From Eubacterium sp. (lineage in GTDB: Bacteria; Bacillota; Clostridia; Oscillospirales; Ruminococcaceae), in assembly GCA_022511265.1 (NCBI GenBank), contig JAFLRX010000001.1, positions 1 through 64,000 on the forward strand: DNA of 64,000 bases. Direction: 5' to 3'. Made by a program: the position numbers and the translations under genes. Position 1 is the first letter of the stretch. Each line of letters starts with the position of its first letter. Shown here piece after piece: positions 34,065 through 44,235 of the stretch. The notes below the pieces were generated by a model, which saw nothing but the letters and a program-made list of their open reading frames with translations, did not search any database and had not been told where the DNA came from.

Positions 34065-34670
34065 CTATGAATTTTTCACCATATCAAGCAGTTCGGCATT
34101 TCTCTTTGCCGCCATTTTCTCCGAAAGTATCACGGTGTTGACATCCTCTACCGCCTTTTCAAGCGCGCCGTTTACCACAAGGTAATCAAATTTATCGGCA
34201 AATTCCAGCTCGGTGCGTGCCTGCTTTATTCTTGCGGCTATCGTCTCCTCGGTCTCCGAGCCGCGCTTTCTCAGTCTGCGCTCCAGCTCCGCGATAGAAG
34301 GCGGCAGGACGAAGATAAGCACACATTCATCAAATATCTTCTTGATATTCATTGCGCCCTCTACCTCTATCTTGAGGATAACGTCCTTACCTGCTGCCAG
34401 CATGTCCTCTACCGCCTTTTTAGGCGTACCGTAGTAGTTGCCGCAGTATTCGGTATATTCAAGCACTTCGTTGTCAGCGATCATCTTTTCAAAACTTTCA
34501 CGGGTATGAAAGTAATAGCTTTGCCCGTCAACCTCACCCTCGCGCGGCGCTCTGGTGGTAGCCGACACGGAATATACAAGGTTGTCGTTTATCTTAAAAA
34601 GCTGTTCGAGTATGGTATCCTTTCCGCAGCCGGAGGGCGCGGAGATAACTATCGGTATTCCTTTTTCCAT
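34065..34670 (-). CDS. gmk: Guanylate kinase
   Basis: 201 residues from the ATG at 34670, with GAGGAAG upstream; an earlier in-frame ATG at 34697 overlaps remA by 26 bp. The P-loop SAPSGCGKDTIL, the GMP-binding TTRAPREGEVDGQSYYF and the lid RLRKRGSETEE are visible. It phosphorylates GMP to GDP. Placed directly after remA as in Bacillus. The rpoZ gene normally after gmk is missing; priA follows at once. Confidence 0.95.
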   Translation of the reverse strand: MEKGIPIVISAPSGCGKDTILEQLFKINDNLVYSVSATTRAPREGEVDGQSYYFHTRESFEKMIADNEVLEYTEYCGNYYGTPKKAVEDMLAAGKDVILKIEVEGAMNIKKIFDECVLIFVLPPSIAELERRLRKRGSETEETIAARIKQARTELEFADKFDYLVVNGALEKAVEDVNTVILSEKMAAKRNAELLDMVKNS

Positions 34671-34671
34671 A

Positions 34672-34908
34672 TTATTCTTCCTCTTTATATCCGGCAAACC
34701 GGGTTATATCCAGTGCTGACAGGATTATATGATTACTGTCGGTAATGATCACCGTGCGTGTCTTTTTACCGCAGGTGGCGTCTATCGCCATGTTGTTATC
34801 CTTTGCTGTAGCGATTATCCGCTTTATCGGTGCGGCATCCGCGCTGACAACGGCAACAATACGCTCTGAATTTACGGTATTCTGATATCCTACATTGATA
34901 AGCTCCAT
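34672..34908 (-). CDS. remA: DNA-binding regulator RemA (DUF370 family)
   Basis: 78 residues. The sequence [20 protein letters not shown], the segment [13 protein letters not shown] and the block [15 protein letters not shown] match RemA almost position by position. In Bacillus RemA forms ring-shaped oligomers that wrap DNA and activate biofilm-matrix and osmoprotection genes. The synteny remA-gmk is conserved. It is the first gene of the cluster running down to spoVM, with CGGAGG before its ATG and a candidate -10 at 34935. Confidence 0.93.
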   Translation of the reverse strand: MELINVGYQNTVNSERIVAVVSADAAPIKRIIATAKDNNMAIDATCGKKTRTVIITDSNHIILSALDITRFAGYKEEE

Positions 34909-34934
34909 AAATTACCTCCGGTAAAAAACTCCAC

Positions 34935-34940
34935 ATTATA
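34935..34940 (-). promoter_or_regulatory. -10 element before remA
   Basis: TATAAT on the minus strand about 27 bp before the remA start codon. There is no good -35 box at the right distance, only a T-run, so promoter strength is uncertain. Confidence 0.45.
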
Positions 34941-34970
34941 TAATAACACATTTTTACAAAAAATGCAATA

Positions 34971-34992
34971 GCGGTCGAATAAAATCAACCGC
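34971..34992 (-). terminator. Weak hairpin at the mntP stop
   Basis: A 5-bp GC-rich stem GCGGT/ACCGC spans the mntP stop codon, followed after 8 nt by a T-run on the minus strand. A weak terminator is plausible. Confidence 0.35.
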
Positions 34993-35590
34993 CGAAAAAC
35001 ATATGCTCGATAAAAACCTTTAACCCTATGCCGACTAAGATAATTCCGCCCGCTATTACCGCTCTGCTGCCCAACAACTCGCCGAAACGCTTTCCGGCAA
35101 AAATGCCTATCATACTGATTACAAACGTCAGTCCGCCTATGATAAGAATAGCTATTATCATATCTAAAACGGTCATTTTCATTGCCACAAAGCTGACACC
35201 GACAACCAGCGCGTCTATGCTTGTCGCCACCGCCTGAAACATCAAAGTCGCAAACGAAAATTTATATTCTCCGTTTTTCTCTTTATCCTCGCCTTTTCCG
35301 CGTAGCTCTTGTATACCCTCGTATATCATCTTTCCTCCGATAAATCCGAGGAAGATCAATGCGATATAATGGTCCCACTGGGCGATAAAATCCGCAAAGC
35401 TGCTGCCCAGCAAGAAACCCAGCAGCGGCATAACCGCCTGAAAAATACCGAAAGACGCGGCTATTGCTATCGCGTGCCGCAAAACTATCTTTTTCATGGC
35501 AAGACCGTTGGAAATTGATACCGCAAACGCATCCATCGCAAGTCCAACCGCCAGCAAAACAGATTGTATAAGCAAAGTAGCTATATCCAT
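34985..35590 (-). CDS. mntP: Manganese efflux pump MntP
   Basis: 201 residues with six hydrophobic helices in two repeats, each containing an Asp-Ala motif: LAMDAFAVSISNGLAM near 18-33 and TSIDALVVGVSF near 112-123. These are the MntP signature residues. It exports Mn2+ from the cytoplasm. It follows tgt by 27 bp, too little for the Mn-sensing riboswitch that often precedes this gene, so it is probably read through from tgt. Confidence 0.93.
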   Translation of the reverse strand: MDIATLLIQSVLLAVGLAMDAFAVSISNGLAMKKIVLRHAIAIAASFGIFQAVMPLLGFLLGSSFADFIAQWDHYIALIFLGFIGGKMIYEGIQELRGKGEDKEKNGEYKFSFATLMFQAVATSIDALVVGVSFVAMKMTVLDMIIAILIIGGLTFVISMIGIFAGKRFGELLGSRAVIAGGIILVGIGLKVFIEHMFFGG

Positions 35591-35617
35591 TATAATTTTT
35601 CCTTTCCGTTCGGATTT

Positions 35618-37860
<2,243 letters not shown>

Positions 37861-37870
37861 ATACGACCCT

Positions 37871-38896
37871 CTATATAATTATCATGCTGTCGCCGAATGA
37901 GAAAAATCTGTACTTTTCTTCAATTGCCGTCTGATATGCTGCTAATGTCCTGTCTCGCCCCAAAAAAGCGCTGACCAGCATGATAAGCGTGCTTTCCGGC
38001 AGATGGAAGTTAGTAATCAGTCCGTCTATGCACTTAAACTCATATCCCGGATAAATGAAAATTCCCGTATCGGACGAGCAGGCGGTTATCTCGCCGTTTT
38101 CGCTCAGCCCCGCAGCCGCCTCTAACGTGCGGCAGCTTGTAGTGCCTACAGCTATGACGCGTCCGCCGCGCGCTTTACATTCTTTTATTTTATCGGCGGT
38201 CTCCTGCGGTATCGAAAAATGCTCGACGTGCATTTTATGTTTTAGTATATCGTCCTCTTTTACCGGGCGGAATGTTCCCAGCCCTACATGAAGCGTAACA
38301 AACGCAGTATCTACGCCTTTTTCCTTTACCTTATCAAACACCTGCTCGGTGAAATGCAGTCCTGCCGTAGGTGCGGCGGCAGAGCCTAGCTCGTTAGAAT
38401 ATATCGTGTTATACCTCTGTTTGTCCGCCAGCTTTTCGGTAATATACGGCGGCAGCGGCATCTGTCCTATCCTGTCAAGTATCTCGTAAAACACACCGTC
38501 ATACGTAAACTTTGCTATTCTGTTTCCGCCCTCGGCTATATCGGTTATTTCAGCAGACATAAGTCCCGAAAAATCGACTTTTGAGCCTACCGGCAGCCGC
38601 TTGCCGGGTCTTACCATTACTTCCCATACACCCTCGGAAAGCTGCTTTAACAACAGAAATTCCACCGCTGCGCCGGTGTCCTTTACGCCGTACAGCCGCG
38701 CGGGAAATACCTTAGAGTCGTTCATCACCAGCAAATCGCCCTTTTCCAGGTAATCGCATATATTATAAAAGCGGTCGTGTACTATTTCACCGGTGGCTCT
38801 GTTTATCTTCATCAGCCGAGAGCTGTCCCGCGGCTCGATCGGGGTCTGCGCGATAAGCTCCTGCGGCAGATCATAATAAAAGTCTTTTTTCTGCAT
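37871..38896 (-). CDS. queA: tRNA preQ1(34) S-adenosylmethionine ribosyltransferase-isomerase
   Basis: 341 residues. It builds epoxyqueuosine on tRNA using the ribosyl part of SAM. Family blocks are clear: FYYDLPQELIAQTPIEPRDSSR, then the TAGLHFT stretch (AAPTAGLHF near 192), HVGLGTFRPV and TNFHLPESTLIMLVSAF. First gene of the queA-phosphoesterase-tgt-mntP unit, with its own promoter. The leader is too short for a preQ1 riboswitch. Confidence 0.96.
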   Translation of the reverse strand: MQKKDFYYDLPQELIAQTPIEPRDSSRLMKINRATGEIVHDRFYNICDYLEKGDLLVMNDSKVFPARLYGVKDTGAAVEFLLLKQLSEGVWEVMVRPGKRLPVGSKVDFSGLMSAEITDIAEGGNRIAKFTYDGVFYEILDRIGQMPLPPYITEKLADKQRYNTIYSNELGSAAAPTAGLHFTEQVFDKVKEKGVDTAFVTLHVGLGTFRPVKEDDILKHKMHVEHFSIPQETADKIKECKARGGRVIAVGTTSCRTLEAAAGLSENGEITACSSDTGIFIYPGYEFKCIDGLITNFHLPESTLIMLVSAFLGRDRTLAAYQTAIEEKYRFFSFGDSMIII

Positions 38897-38936
38897 TTAT
38901 GCCGTCCCTTCACATTTTCTGTTACACACTTATTTT

Positions 38937-38965
38937 ATAATAACATATTACGGCATAAAAATCAA
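38937..38965 (-). promoter_or_regulatory. Sigma-A promoter of queA
   Basis: Minus strand TTGATT (38960-38965), 17 bp and TATTAT (38937-38942), about 40 bp before the queA start. It is back to back with the asd promoter; the two -35 boxes are 22 bp apart. Confidence 0.65.
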
Positions 38966-38987
38966 TCAAAATTTTCGCATTTTAGCA

Positions 38988-39016
38988 TTGACAAAACACA
39001 TAAATTATGGTAAGAT
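38988..39016 (+). promoter_or_regulatory. Sigma-A promoter of the asd-dapA-dapB operon
   Basis: TTGACA (38988-38993), 17 bp and TAAGAT (39011-39016), the latter with an upstream TGG giving an extended -10. Transcription should start about 170 bp before asd. Confidence 0.82.
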
Positions 39017-39023
39017 TATTATG

Positions 39024-39160
39024 GTATCGAACGGAGTTTTTTGCGGCGTATTATCGCCCGTACGATACGGTTTTGTATTTGAATAAATGCAGAATTGTCA
39101 ACTTGCATACGCTGAAGGCTGACCTGCAATTTCAGCCGCCTGTAGAACAGCGGCTTTTAA
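39024..39160 (+). promoter_or_regulatory. Structured leader RNA with attenuator-like hairpins before asd
   Basis: An outer 6-bp pairing GTATCG (39024-39029) with CGATAC (39063-39068) encloses GGCG/CGCC (39045-39048 with 39055-39058). Further down two overlapping hairpins exclude one another: GGCTGA/TCAGCC (39117-39122 with 39132-39137), and AGCCGC/GCGGCT (39134-39139 with 39150-39155) followed by TTTT. The second resembles a terminator and the first an antiterminator. I see neither T-box (TGGNACCGCG) nor lysine-riboswitch motifs, and no plausible leader peptide. Confidence 0.5.
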
Positions 39161-39195
39161 TTTTAATACATATTCAAAGAAAGGAACAAAGAAAG

Positions 39196-40269
39196 ATGAA
39201 AAGCTATAATGTAGGAATTATCGGAGCAACGGGTATGGTAGGACAGCGCTTTGCGGTGCTGCTGGAAAACCATCCGTGGTTTAAAGTAAAGGTACTTGCC
39301 GCATCCGCGCGCTCTGCGGGAAAAACATATAAAGAGGCGGCTAATTGGCTTATCGAAAAGCCTATGCCCAAATCTATGGAAGACATGGTAATAATGGACG
39401 CAACCGATGATATTGATAAGATAACCGAACAGGTTGATTTTGTATTCTGCGCGGTAAATATGAAAAAGGACGAGATAAAGGCTCTTGAAGAACTTTACGC
39501 AAAGCATGAGTGCCCCGTTATGTCCAACAACTCCGCTCACCGCTTTACCGATGACGTTCCGATGATAATCCCTGAGATAAACGACGACCATATGGAGATA
39601 GTTGCGGCACAGAAAAAGCGTCTCGGCACAAAGAAAGGCTTTATCTCGGTAAAATCCAACTGCTCGATACAGAGCTATGTCCCCGCGCTTAATCCTCTGC
39701 GCAAGTTCGGCATCACCAAGGTGCTGGCATGTACATATCAGGCAATTTCCGGCGCAGGCAAGACCTTTGAGACCTGGCCCGAAATGGTGGATAATGTTAT
39801 CCCCTACATAGGCGGCGAGGAAGAAAAGAGCGAACAAGAGCCGCTGAAAGTATGGGGCAAGATAGAGGGAGACAAGATAGTAAAGGCAGAAGCTCCGTCT
39901 ATCACCACCCAGTGCATACGCGTGCCGGTGTCCAACGGACATTTTGCGGCTGTATTTGTAAGCTTTGAAAACAAGCCCTCGATAGACGAGATAAAGCAGC
40001 TGTGGAAGGAATTCAAGGGCGCACCGCAGGAGCTGGAGCTGCCCTCTGCGCCTAAGCAGTTCTTAAACTATTTTGAAGAGGACAATATGCCGCAGGCCAG
40101 CCTGCACAGAAATCTCGAAAACGGTATGGCTGTATCTGTCGGACGTTTAAGAGAAGATACACAGTATGATTACAAGTTCGTTTCCCTTTCTCACAACACC
40201 CTGAGAGGAGCTGCGGGCGGTGCCGTTCTTATGGCAGAGCTGTACGCGGCAAAGGGATACTTTGACTGA
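39196..40269 (+). CDS. asd: Aspartate-semialdehyde dehydrogenase
   Basis: 357 residues from the ATG at 39196. The open frame extends further upstream into the leader, but homology begins at YNVGIIGATGMVGQRF, the NADP-binding motif. The active-site Cys lies in KSNCSIQSYVPAL, and the later SNGHFAAVFV supplies substrate-binding residues. It resembles the longer archaeal/fungal-type enzyme (about 350 residues) rather than the shorter Bacillus form. It makes aspartate semialdehyde for lysine, diaminopimelate, threonine and methionine. First gene of the operon. Confidence 0.95.
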   Translation: MKSYNVGIIGATGMVGQRFAVLLENHPWFKVKVLAASARSAGKTYKEAANWLIEKPMPKSMEDMVIMDATDDIDKITEQVDFVFCAVNMKKDEIKALEELYAKHECPVMSNNSAHRFTDDVPMIIPEINDDHMEIVAAQKKRLGTKKGFISVKSNCSIQSYVPALNPLRKFGITKVLACTYQAISGAGKTFETWPEMVDNVIPYIGGEEEKSEQEPLKVWGKIEGDKIVKAEAPSITTQCIRVPVSNGHFAAVFVSFENKPSIDEIKQLWKEFKGAPQELELPSAPKQFLNYFEEDNMPQASLHRNLENGMAVSVGRLREDTQYDYKFVSLSHNTLRGAAGGAVLMAELYAAKGYFD

Positions 40270-40303
40270 TTTGAATACATAACTTGAATATGGAGGTTAT
40301 CGT

Positions 40304-41191
40304 ATGAAAGACACGATTTTTACAGGCTCCGCAGTAGCAATAGTTACCCCGATGAACGCTGACGGCAGTATAAATTACGACTGCTTTGCAGAGCTTATCG
40401 AGCAGCAGATCGTCGGAAAAACCGATGCGATAGTTGTGTGCGGTACCACAGGCGAATCCGCGGCACTCAGCGACGAGGAGCATAGAAATTTAATAAAATT
40501 CTGCGTAGAGCGTGTGGCAAAGCGTGTTCCTGTCATTGCGGGAACAGGCAGCAATGACACCGCTTATTCCGTAGAGCTTTCCAAAGAGGCGCAAAATCTC
40601 GGCGCAGACGCACTGTTACAGGTCACACCCTACTACAACAAAACATCGCAGAGAGGCTTGGTGGCGCACTTCTCCGCCGTTGCGGACAGTGTTGATCTGC
40701 CTATCATTCTTTACAATGTACCCAGCAGAACAGGTGTAAATATCTCGGTAGCTACATATAAAGAGCTGTCCAAGCATAAGAACATAGTTGCCGCAAAAGA
40801 GGCGAGCGGAAACATCAGCGCAGTTGCTGCGATAGCCGCTGAGACTGACCTTGATATCTATTCCGGCAACGATGATCAGATAGTTCCTATTATGTCGCTG
40901 GGCGGCAAGGGCGTTATCTCAGTGCTGTCCAACTGCCTGCCCAAGGAAGTACACGACATTGCGACATACTGCCTTGAAGGAGATTATAAAAAGGCGGCAG
41001 AGCTACAGCTCAAGCTGCTTGAATTTACCAACAATCTCTTTATAGACGTTAACCCTATTCCGGTAAAAGAGGCTATGAATATAATGGGCTTTAATGTCGG
41101 TGAATGTCGTCTCCCGCTTATCAGGATGGAAGAAGAAAAAATCGCAAAGCTCCTTGCCTCTATGGATAGGCTGGGCATTGCAAATAAATAA
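40304..41191 (+). CDS. dapA: 4-hydroxy-tetrahydrodipicolinate synthase
   Basis: 295 residues. It condenses pyruvate with aspartate semialdehyde. The class-I aldolase-like barrel shows CGTTGESAALSDEEH near 45-59, TPYYNKTSQRGL near 105-116, YNVPSRTGVN near 137 and the Schiff-base Lys in AAKEASGN near 165. GGAGG precedes the ATG. Between asd (34 bp) and dapB (20 bp). In spore formers this branch also supplies dipicolinate. Confidence 0.97.
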   Translation: MKDTIFTGSAVAIVTPMNADGSINYDCFAELIEQQIVGKTDAIVVCGTTGESAALSDEEHRNLIKFCVERVAKRVPVIAGTGSNDTAYSVELSKEAQNLGADALLQVTPYYNKTSQRGLVAHFSAVADSVDLPIILYNVPSRTGVNISVATYKELSKHKNIVAAKEASGNISAVAAIAAETDLDIYSGNDDQIVPIMSLGGKGVISVLSNCLPKEVHDIATYCLEGDYKKAAELQLKLLEFTNNLFIDVNPIPVKEAMNIMGFNVGECRLPLIRMEEEKIAKLLASMDRLGIANK

Positions 41192-41211
41192 TACACACAA
41201 AGGAATTAAAA

Positions 41212-41970
41212 ATGGTTAAAATCGCTCTTACCGGTGCTGCCGGTAAAATGGGAAGAACTATAAACGATATAGTTACCGCAAGAAATGACTGCGAGATAAT
41301 CGCAGGCATCGACCTTGTCGGAGAGCAGTATGCGGACTTTCCTATCGTTAAGGAAGTATACGACCTGCCGGAAAAACCGGATGTTATCATCGACTTTTCT
41401 CACCCGTCCGCACTGGAAAGCCTGCTGGACTATTGCAAGATAAACGGCGTGCCGATAGTCATTGCGACCACCGGATACACCGACGAGCAGATAAAACAGA
41501 TAAAGACGGCTGCGGAGCAGATACCTGTATTCTTCACCTTTAACCTGTCGTTGGGAATAAATCTGCTGGTAGACCTTGCAAAGCGTGCGACTAAGGTGCT
41601 TGGCGGTCAGTTTGATATAGAGATACTGGAAAAGCACCATAATCTCAAAAAGGACGCTCCGTCCGGCACTGCGATAATGATAGCCGAGGCGATAAACGAA
41701 GAGCTTGACAATGAAATGCACTACGTCTATGATCGCCACAACGTCAGAAAGCAGCGCGATAAATCAGAGATAGGTATACACTCCGTCCGCGGCGGTACAA
41801 TAGTCGGAGAGCATGACGTTATTTTCGCGGGACGCGACGAGGTGATAACCATTTCCCACTCGGCAGGCTCAAAGCAGGTATTTGCGGTGGGTGCGGTAAA
41901 CGCGGCAGTTTATCTCTGTGATAAATCCAAAGGGCTGTATGAAATGTCCGACCTGCTGTCGGAAGCGTAA
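41212..41970 (+). CDS. dapB: 4-hydroxy-tetrahydrodipicolinate reductase
   Basis: 252 residues. The N-terminal nucleotide fold opens IALTGAAGKMGRTI. The catalytic segment EKHHNLKKDAPSGTA near 143-157 carries the His and Lys of the active site. The loop IGIHSVRGGTIVGEH is also typical. It reduces the DapA product with NAD(P)H. Part of asd-dapA-dapB. Confidence 0.97.
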   Translation: MVKIALTGAAGKMGRTINDIVTARNDCEIIAGIDLVGEQYADFPIVKEVYDLPEKPDVIIDFSHPSALESLLDYCKINGVPIVIATTGYTDEQIKQIKTAAEQIPVFFTFNLSLGINLLVDLAKRATKVLGGQFDIEILEKHHNLKKDAPSGTAIMIAEAINEELDNEMHYVYDRHNVRKQRDKSEIGIHSVRGGTIVGEHDVIFAGRDEVITISHSAGSKQVFAVGAVNAAVYLCDKSKGLYEMSDLLSEA

Positions 41971-41982
41971 GAGGAGTAAAAA

Positions 41983-42426
41983 ATGACTGAAATAAATACT
42001 TTTGAGGGCTATTCCGCAGTTACCTTTACTGAAATACCCGCCAATGTCGGGTTTGAGTCCGCTGTACTTAAGGCGGTAGCAGAGGCGGGAATAAACATAG
42101 ATATGATCTCCCAGACGCCGCCGAAATCGGACAGAGTGTCATTCGGCTTCAGCTTCAGTGATGACGACATCCCTGCCCTGCTAAAGATAATGAGCAAGAT
42201 TACATCAGATAAAAACGTCACTCCTTTCGTTACAAGCGGAAATGTAAAAATTCGCATACTGAGTGACGAGATGTGTGACCAGGCGGGCTTTGCCGCAAAG
42301 GTTTTCGAGCTGATAGACTCGGTGTCTGCCGAGGTGCTTATGGTCTCCACCGGCAACGATGAGATATGTTTGCTTGTCCCCGAAAGCGGCAGCGACAACA
42401 TAAGCGAAGTACTGAAAAATCTATAA
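41983..42426 (+). CDS. Stand-alone ACT-domain protein, like the regulatory end of aspartate kinase
   Basis: 147 residues, no catalytic domain. Two ACT units can be seen, at about 8-75 (TEIPANVGFESAVLKAVAEAGINIDMIS) and 78-147 (VKIRILSDEM, then FELIDSVSAEVLMVSTG). The first resembles the C-terminal ACT pair of LysC-type aspartate kinases. Such domains bind amino acids. Starting 12 bp after dapB and ending just before the operon terminator, it is surely co-transcribed with the lysine genes. It may be a free regulatory subunit sensing lysine or threonine; this is inference. Confidence 0.8.
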   Translation: MTEINTFEGYSAVTFTEIPANVGFESAVLKAVAEAGINIDMISQTPPKSDRVSFGFSFSDDDIPALLKIMSKITSDKNVTPFVTSGNVKIRILSDEMCDQAGFAAKVFELIDSVSAEVLMVSTGNDEICLLVPESGSDNISEVLKNL

Positions 42427-42428
42427 TT

Positions 42429-42459
42429 ACAACATCGGCTGAAAAGCCGATGTTGTTTT
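42429..42459 (+). terminator. Terminator of the asd-dap operon
   Basis: A perfect 12-bp stem ACAACATCGGCT/AGCCGATGTTGT with GAAA tetraloop, followed by TTT. It starts 3 bp past the ACT-protein stop codon. Confidence 0.9.
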
Positions 42460-42483
42460 CTGAATAGAAAAAACGGAGCAAAG

Positions 42484-44235
42484 ATGTTCAAATTAGTAAG
42501 ATTTTTAATAAAATACCGTTTACAGGTTATACTGGGACCGATATTCAAGCTGACCGAAGCTGTGTTCGAGCTTATCGTGCCGCTGGTAATGGCAAGTATA
42601 ATTGATGTAGGCATAAAAAACGGCGACGAGGGCTTTGTGTACAGACAGGGCGCGTTGATAATCATGCTAGGCGTGTTTGGACTGGCTTTTGCGCTTGTTT
42701 GCCAGTACATGGCGTCCAAGGCGTCGCAGGGCTTTGGCACCGAACTGCGGCGGGAGATGTTCACGCATATAAACAAGCTGTCTCATAACGAGCTGGACGA
42801 GTTCGGCACGGCGTCGCTGATAACCCGCCTTACATCTGATATCAATCAGCTGCAGGTGGCGGTCGCTATGCTGATACGGCTTGTTGTCCGTGCGCCGTTT
42901 TTGGTTATCGGCTCGACAATAATGTCCTTTATGATAGATGTAAAGCTGTCGCTGATATTCCTTGCGGCGATACCGCTTATCGCTGTTACATTGTGGCTGG
43001 TGACAACAAAGACTATCCCCTTTTACAAAAATATACAGAAAAAGCTGGACAAGACCGCTCTGATAACCCGTGAAAATCTTATCGGCGCAAGGGCGGTAAG
43101 GGCGTTTGCAAAGCAAGGACACGAGCAGGAACGCTTTGAGGAAAACGCCGATACCATCAACCGCACGGCAATACGCGCCGGAAAAATATCCGCACTGCTC
43201 ACACCGATAACTTCTGTGATACTCAATCTCGCTATTGTTGCTATCATATGGTTCGGCGGCTTTTCGGTAAATGTCGGCGACCTTACACAGGGAGAAATCA
43301 TCGCACTGGTAAACTATATGAACCAGATACTGCTTGCGCTGATAGTTACTTCTAATCTTGTTGTTATTTTTACAAAGTCCGCTGCCTGCGCGGCGCGTGT
43401 CAACGAAGTTCTGGAAACTGAGCCGTCCGTAAAGGAAAACACGACTGAAAATATTGTTACTGATGAAAATGCCTATGCGATTGAATTCGACAAGGTGTTT
43501 TTCAGCTATCACAACAACGGTGAATACGCACTGGAGGATATCACCTTTACCGCGCGGCGCGGCGAAACTATAGGAATAATAGGCGGTACCGGCAGCGGTA
43601 AATCTATCCTTATCAATCTTATCCCCCGCTTTTACGATATAACAGGCGGCACCGTTAAAGTAAACGGGCAAGACGTAAAGGACTATCCGCTGGAGCAGTT
43701 GAGAAATCTGATAGGTATTGTACCGCAAAAGGCGGCATTGTTCAGCGGCACTGTCCGAGACAATATGAAATGGGGAGATAAAAACTGCTCTGACGAGGAG
43801 ATATGGAGCGCGTTAAATATCGCACAGGCAGAAGAGTTTGTCAGTCAAATGCCTGACGGGCTGGACAGCATGATACTTCAGGAGGGTAAAAACCTCTCCG
43901 GCGGACAAAAACAGCGCCTTACGATTGCGCGTGCCGTCTGCCGCAAACCCGAGATACTCATACTCGATGACAGCGCAAGCGCGCTTGACTATGCGACCGA
44001 CGCAAAGCTGCGCTCGGCAATAAAGGAAAACTGCAAGGATATGACCGTCATCATTATCTCTCAGCGGGCAAACACCGTCAAAGCCGCCGATAAGATAATA
44101 GTGATGCACGACGGCGCGGCTGTAGGAATGGGTACGCATAAGGAGCTGCTGACCTCCTGCGCGGAATACTGCGAAATATGCCTGTCGCAGTTCAGCGCCG
44201 AAGAAATAGAAAAGGAGCTGCAAGATGAAGAATAA
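42484..44235 (+). CDS. ABC exporter half-transporter, degenerate ATPase subunit
   Basis: 583 residues: six membrane helices (about 1-310), then a nucleotide-binding domain. Walker A GGTGSGKS and the signature LSGGQKQR are intact. Walker B ends LILDDSAS, with Asp in place of the catalytic Glu, and the switch His is Gln (ISQRANTV). This pattern marks the non-catalytic half of heterodimeric exporters such as BmrC/LmrC. It overlaps the next gene by 11 bp, which encodes the partner. The cargo (drug, lipid or peptide) is not predictable. Confidence 0.93.
   Translation: MFKLVRFLIKYRLQVILGPIFKLTEAVFELIVPLVMASIIDVGIKNGDEGFVYRQGALIIMLGVFGLAFALVCQYMASKASQGFGTELRREMFTHINKLSHNELDEFGTASLITRLTSDINQLQVAVAMLIRLVVRAPFLVIGSTIMSFMIDVKLSLIFLAAIPLIAVTLWLVTTKTIPFYKNIQKKLDKTALITRENLIGARAVRAFAKQGHEQERFEENADTINRTAIRAGKISALLTPITSVILNLAIVAIIWFGGFSVNVGDLTQGEIIALVNYMNQILLALIVTSNLVVIFTKSAACAARVNEVLETEPSVKENTTENIVTDENAYAIEFDKVFFSYHNNGEYALEDITFTARRGETIGIIGGTGSGKSILINLIPRFYDITGGTVKVNGQDVKDYPLEQLRNLIGIVPQKAALFSGTVRDNMKWGDKNCSDEEIWSALNIAQAEEFVSQMPDGLDSMILQEGKNLSGGQKQRLTIARAVCRKPEILILDDSASALDYATDAKLRSAIKENCKDMTVIIISQRANTVKAADKIIVMHDGAAVGMGTHKELLTSCAEYCEICLSQFSAEEIEKELQDEE

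Noticed and set aside
35591..35617. Manganese (yybP-ykoY) riboswitch before mntP
   Set aside because: The gap from tgt is 27 bp, too short for the aptamer.
38897..38936. preQ1 riboswitch before queA
   Set aside because: Only about 40 nt separate promoter and start codon, with no preQ1 aptamer motif.
39021..39086. A 21-codon leader peptide in the asd leader
   Set aside because: No ribosome-binding site and no run of Lys, Thr or Met codons as expected for peptide-controlled attenuation.
39007..39195. Extension of asd upstream to the ATG at 39007
   Set aside because: That ATG lies within the promoter, before any likely transcript start, and homology starts only at 39196.
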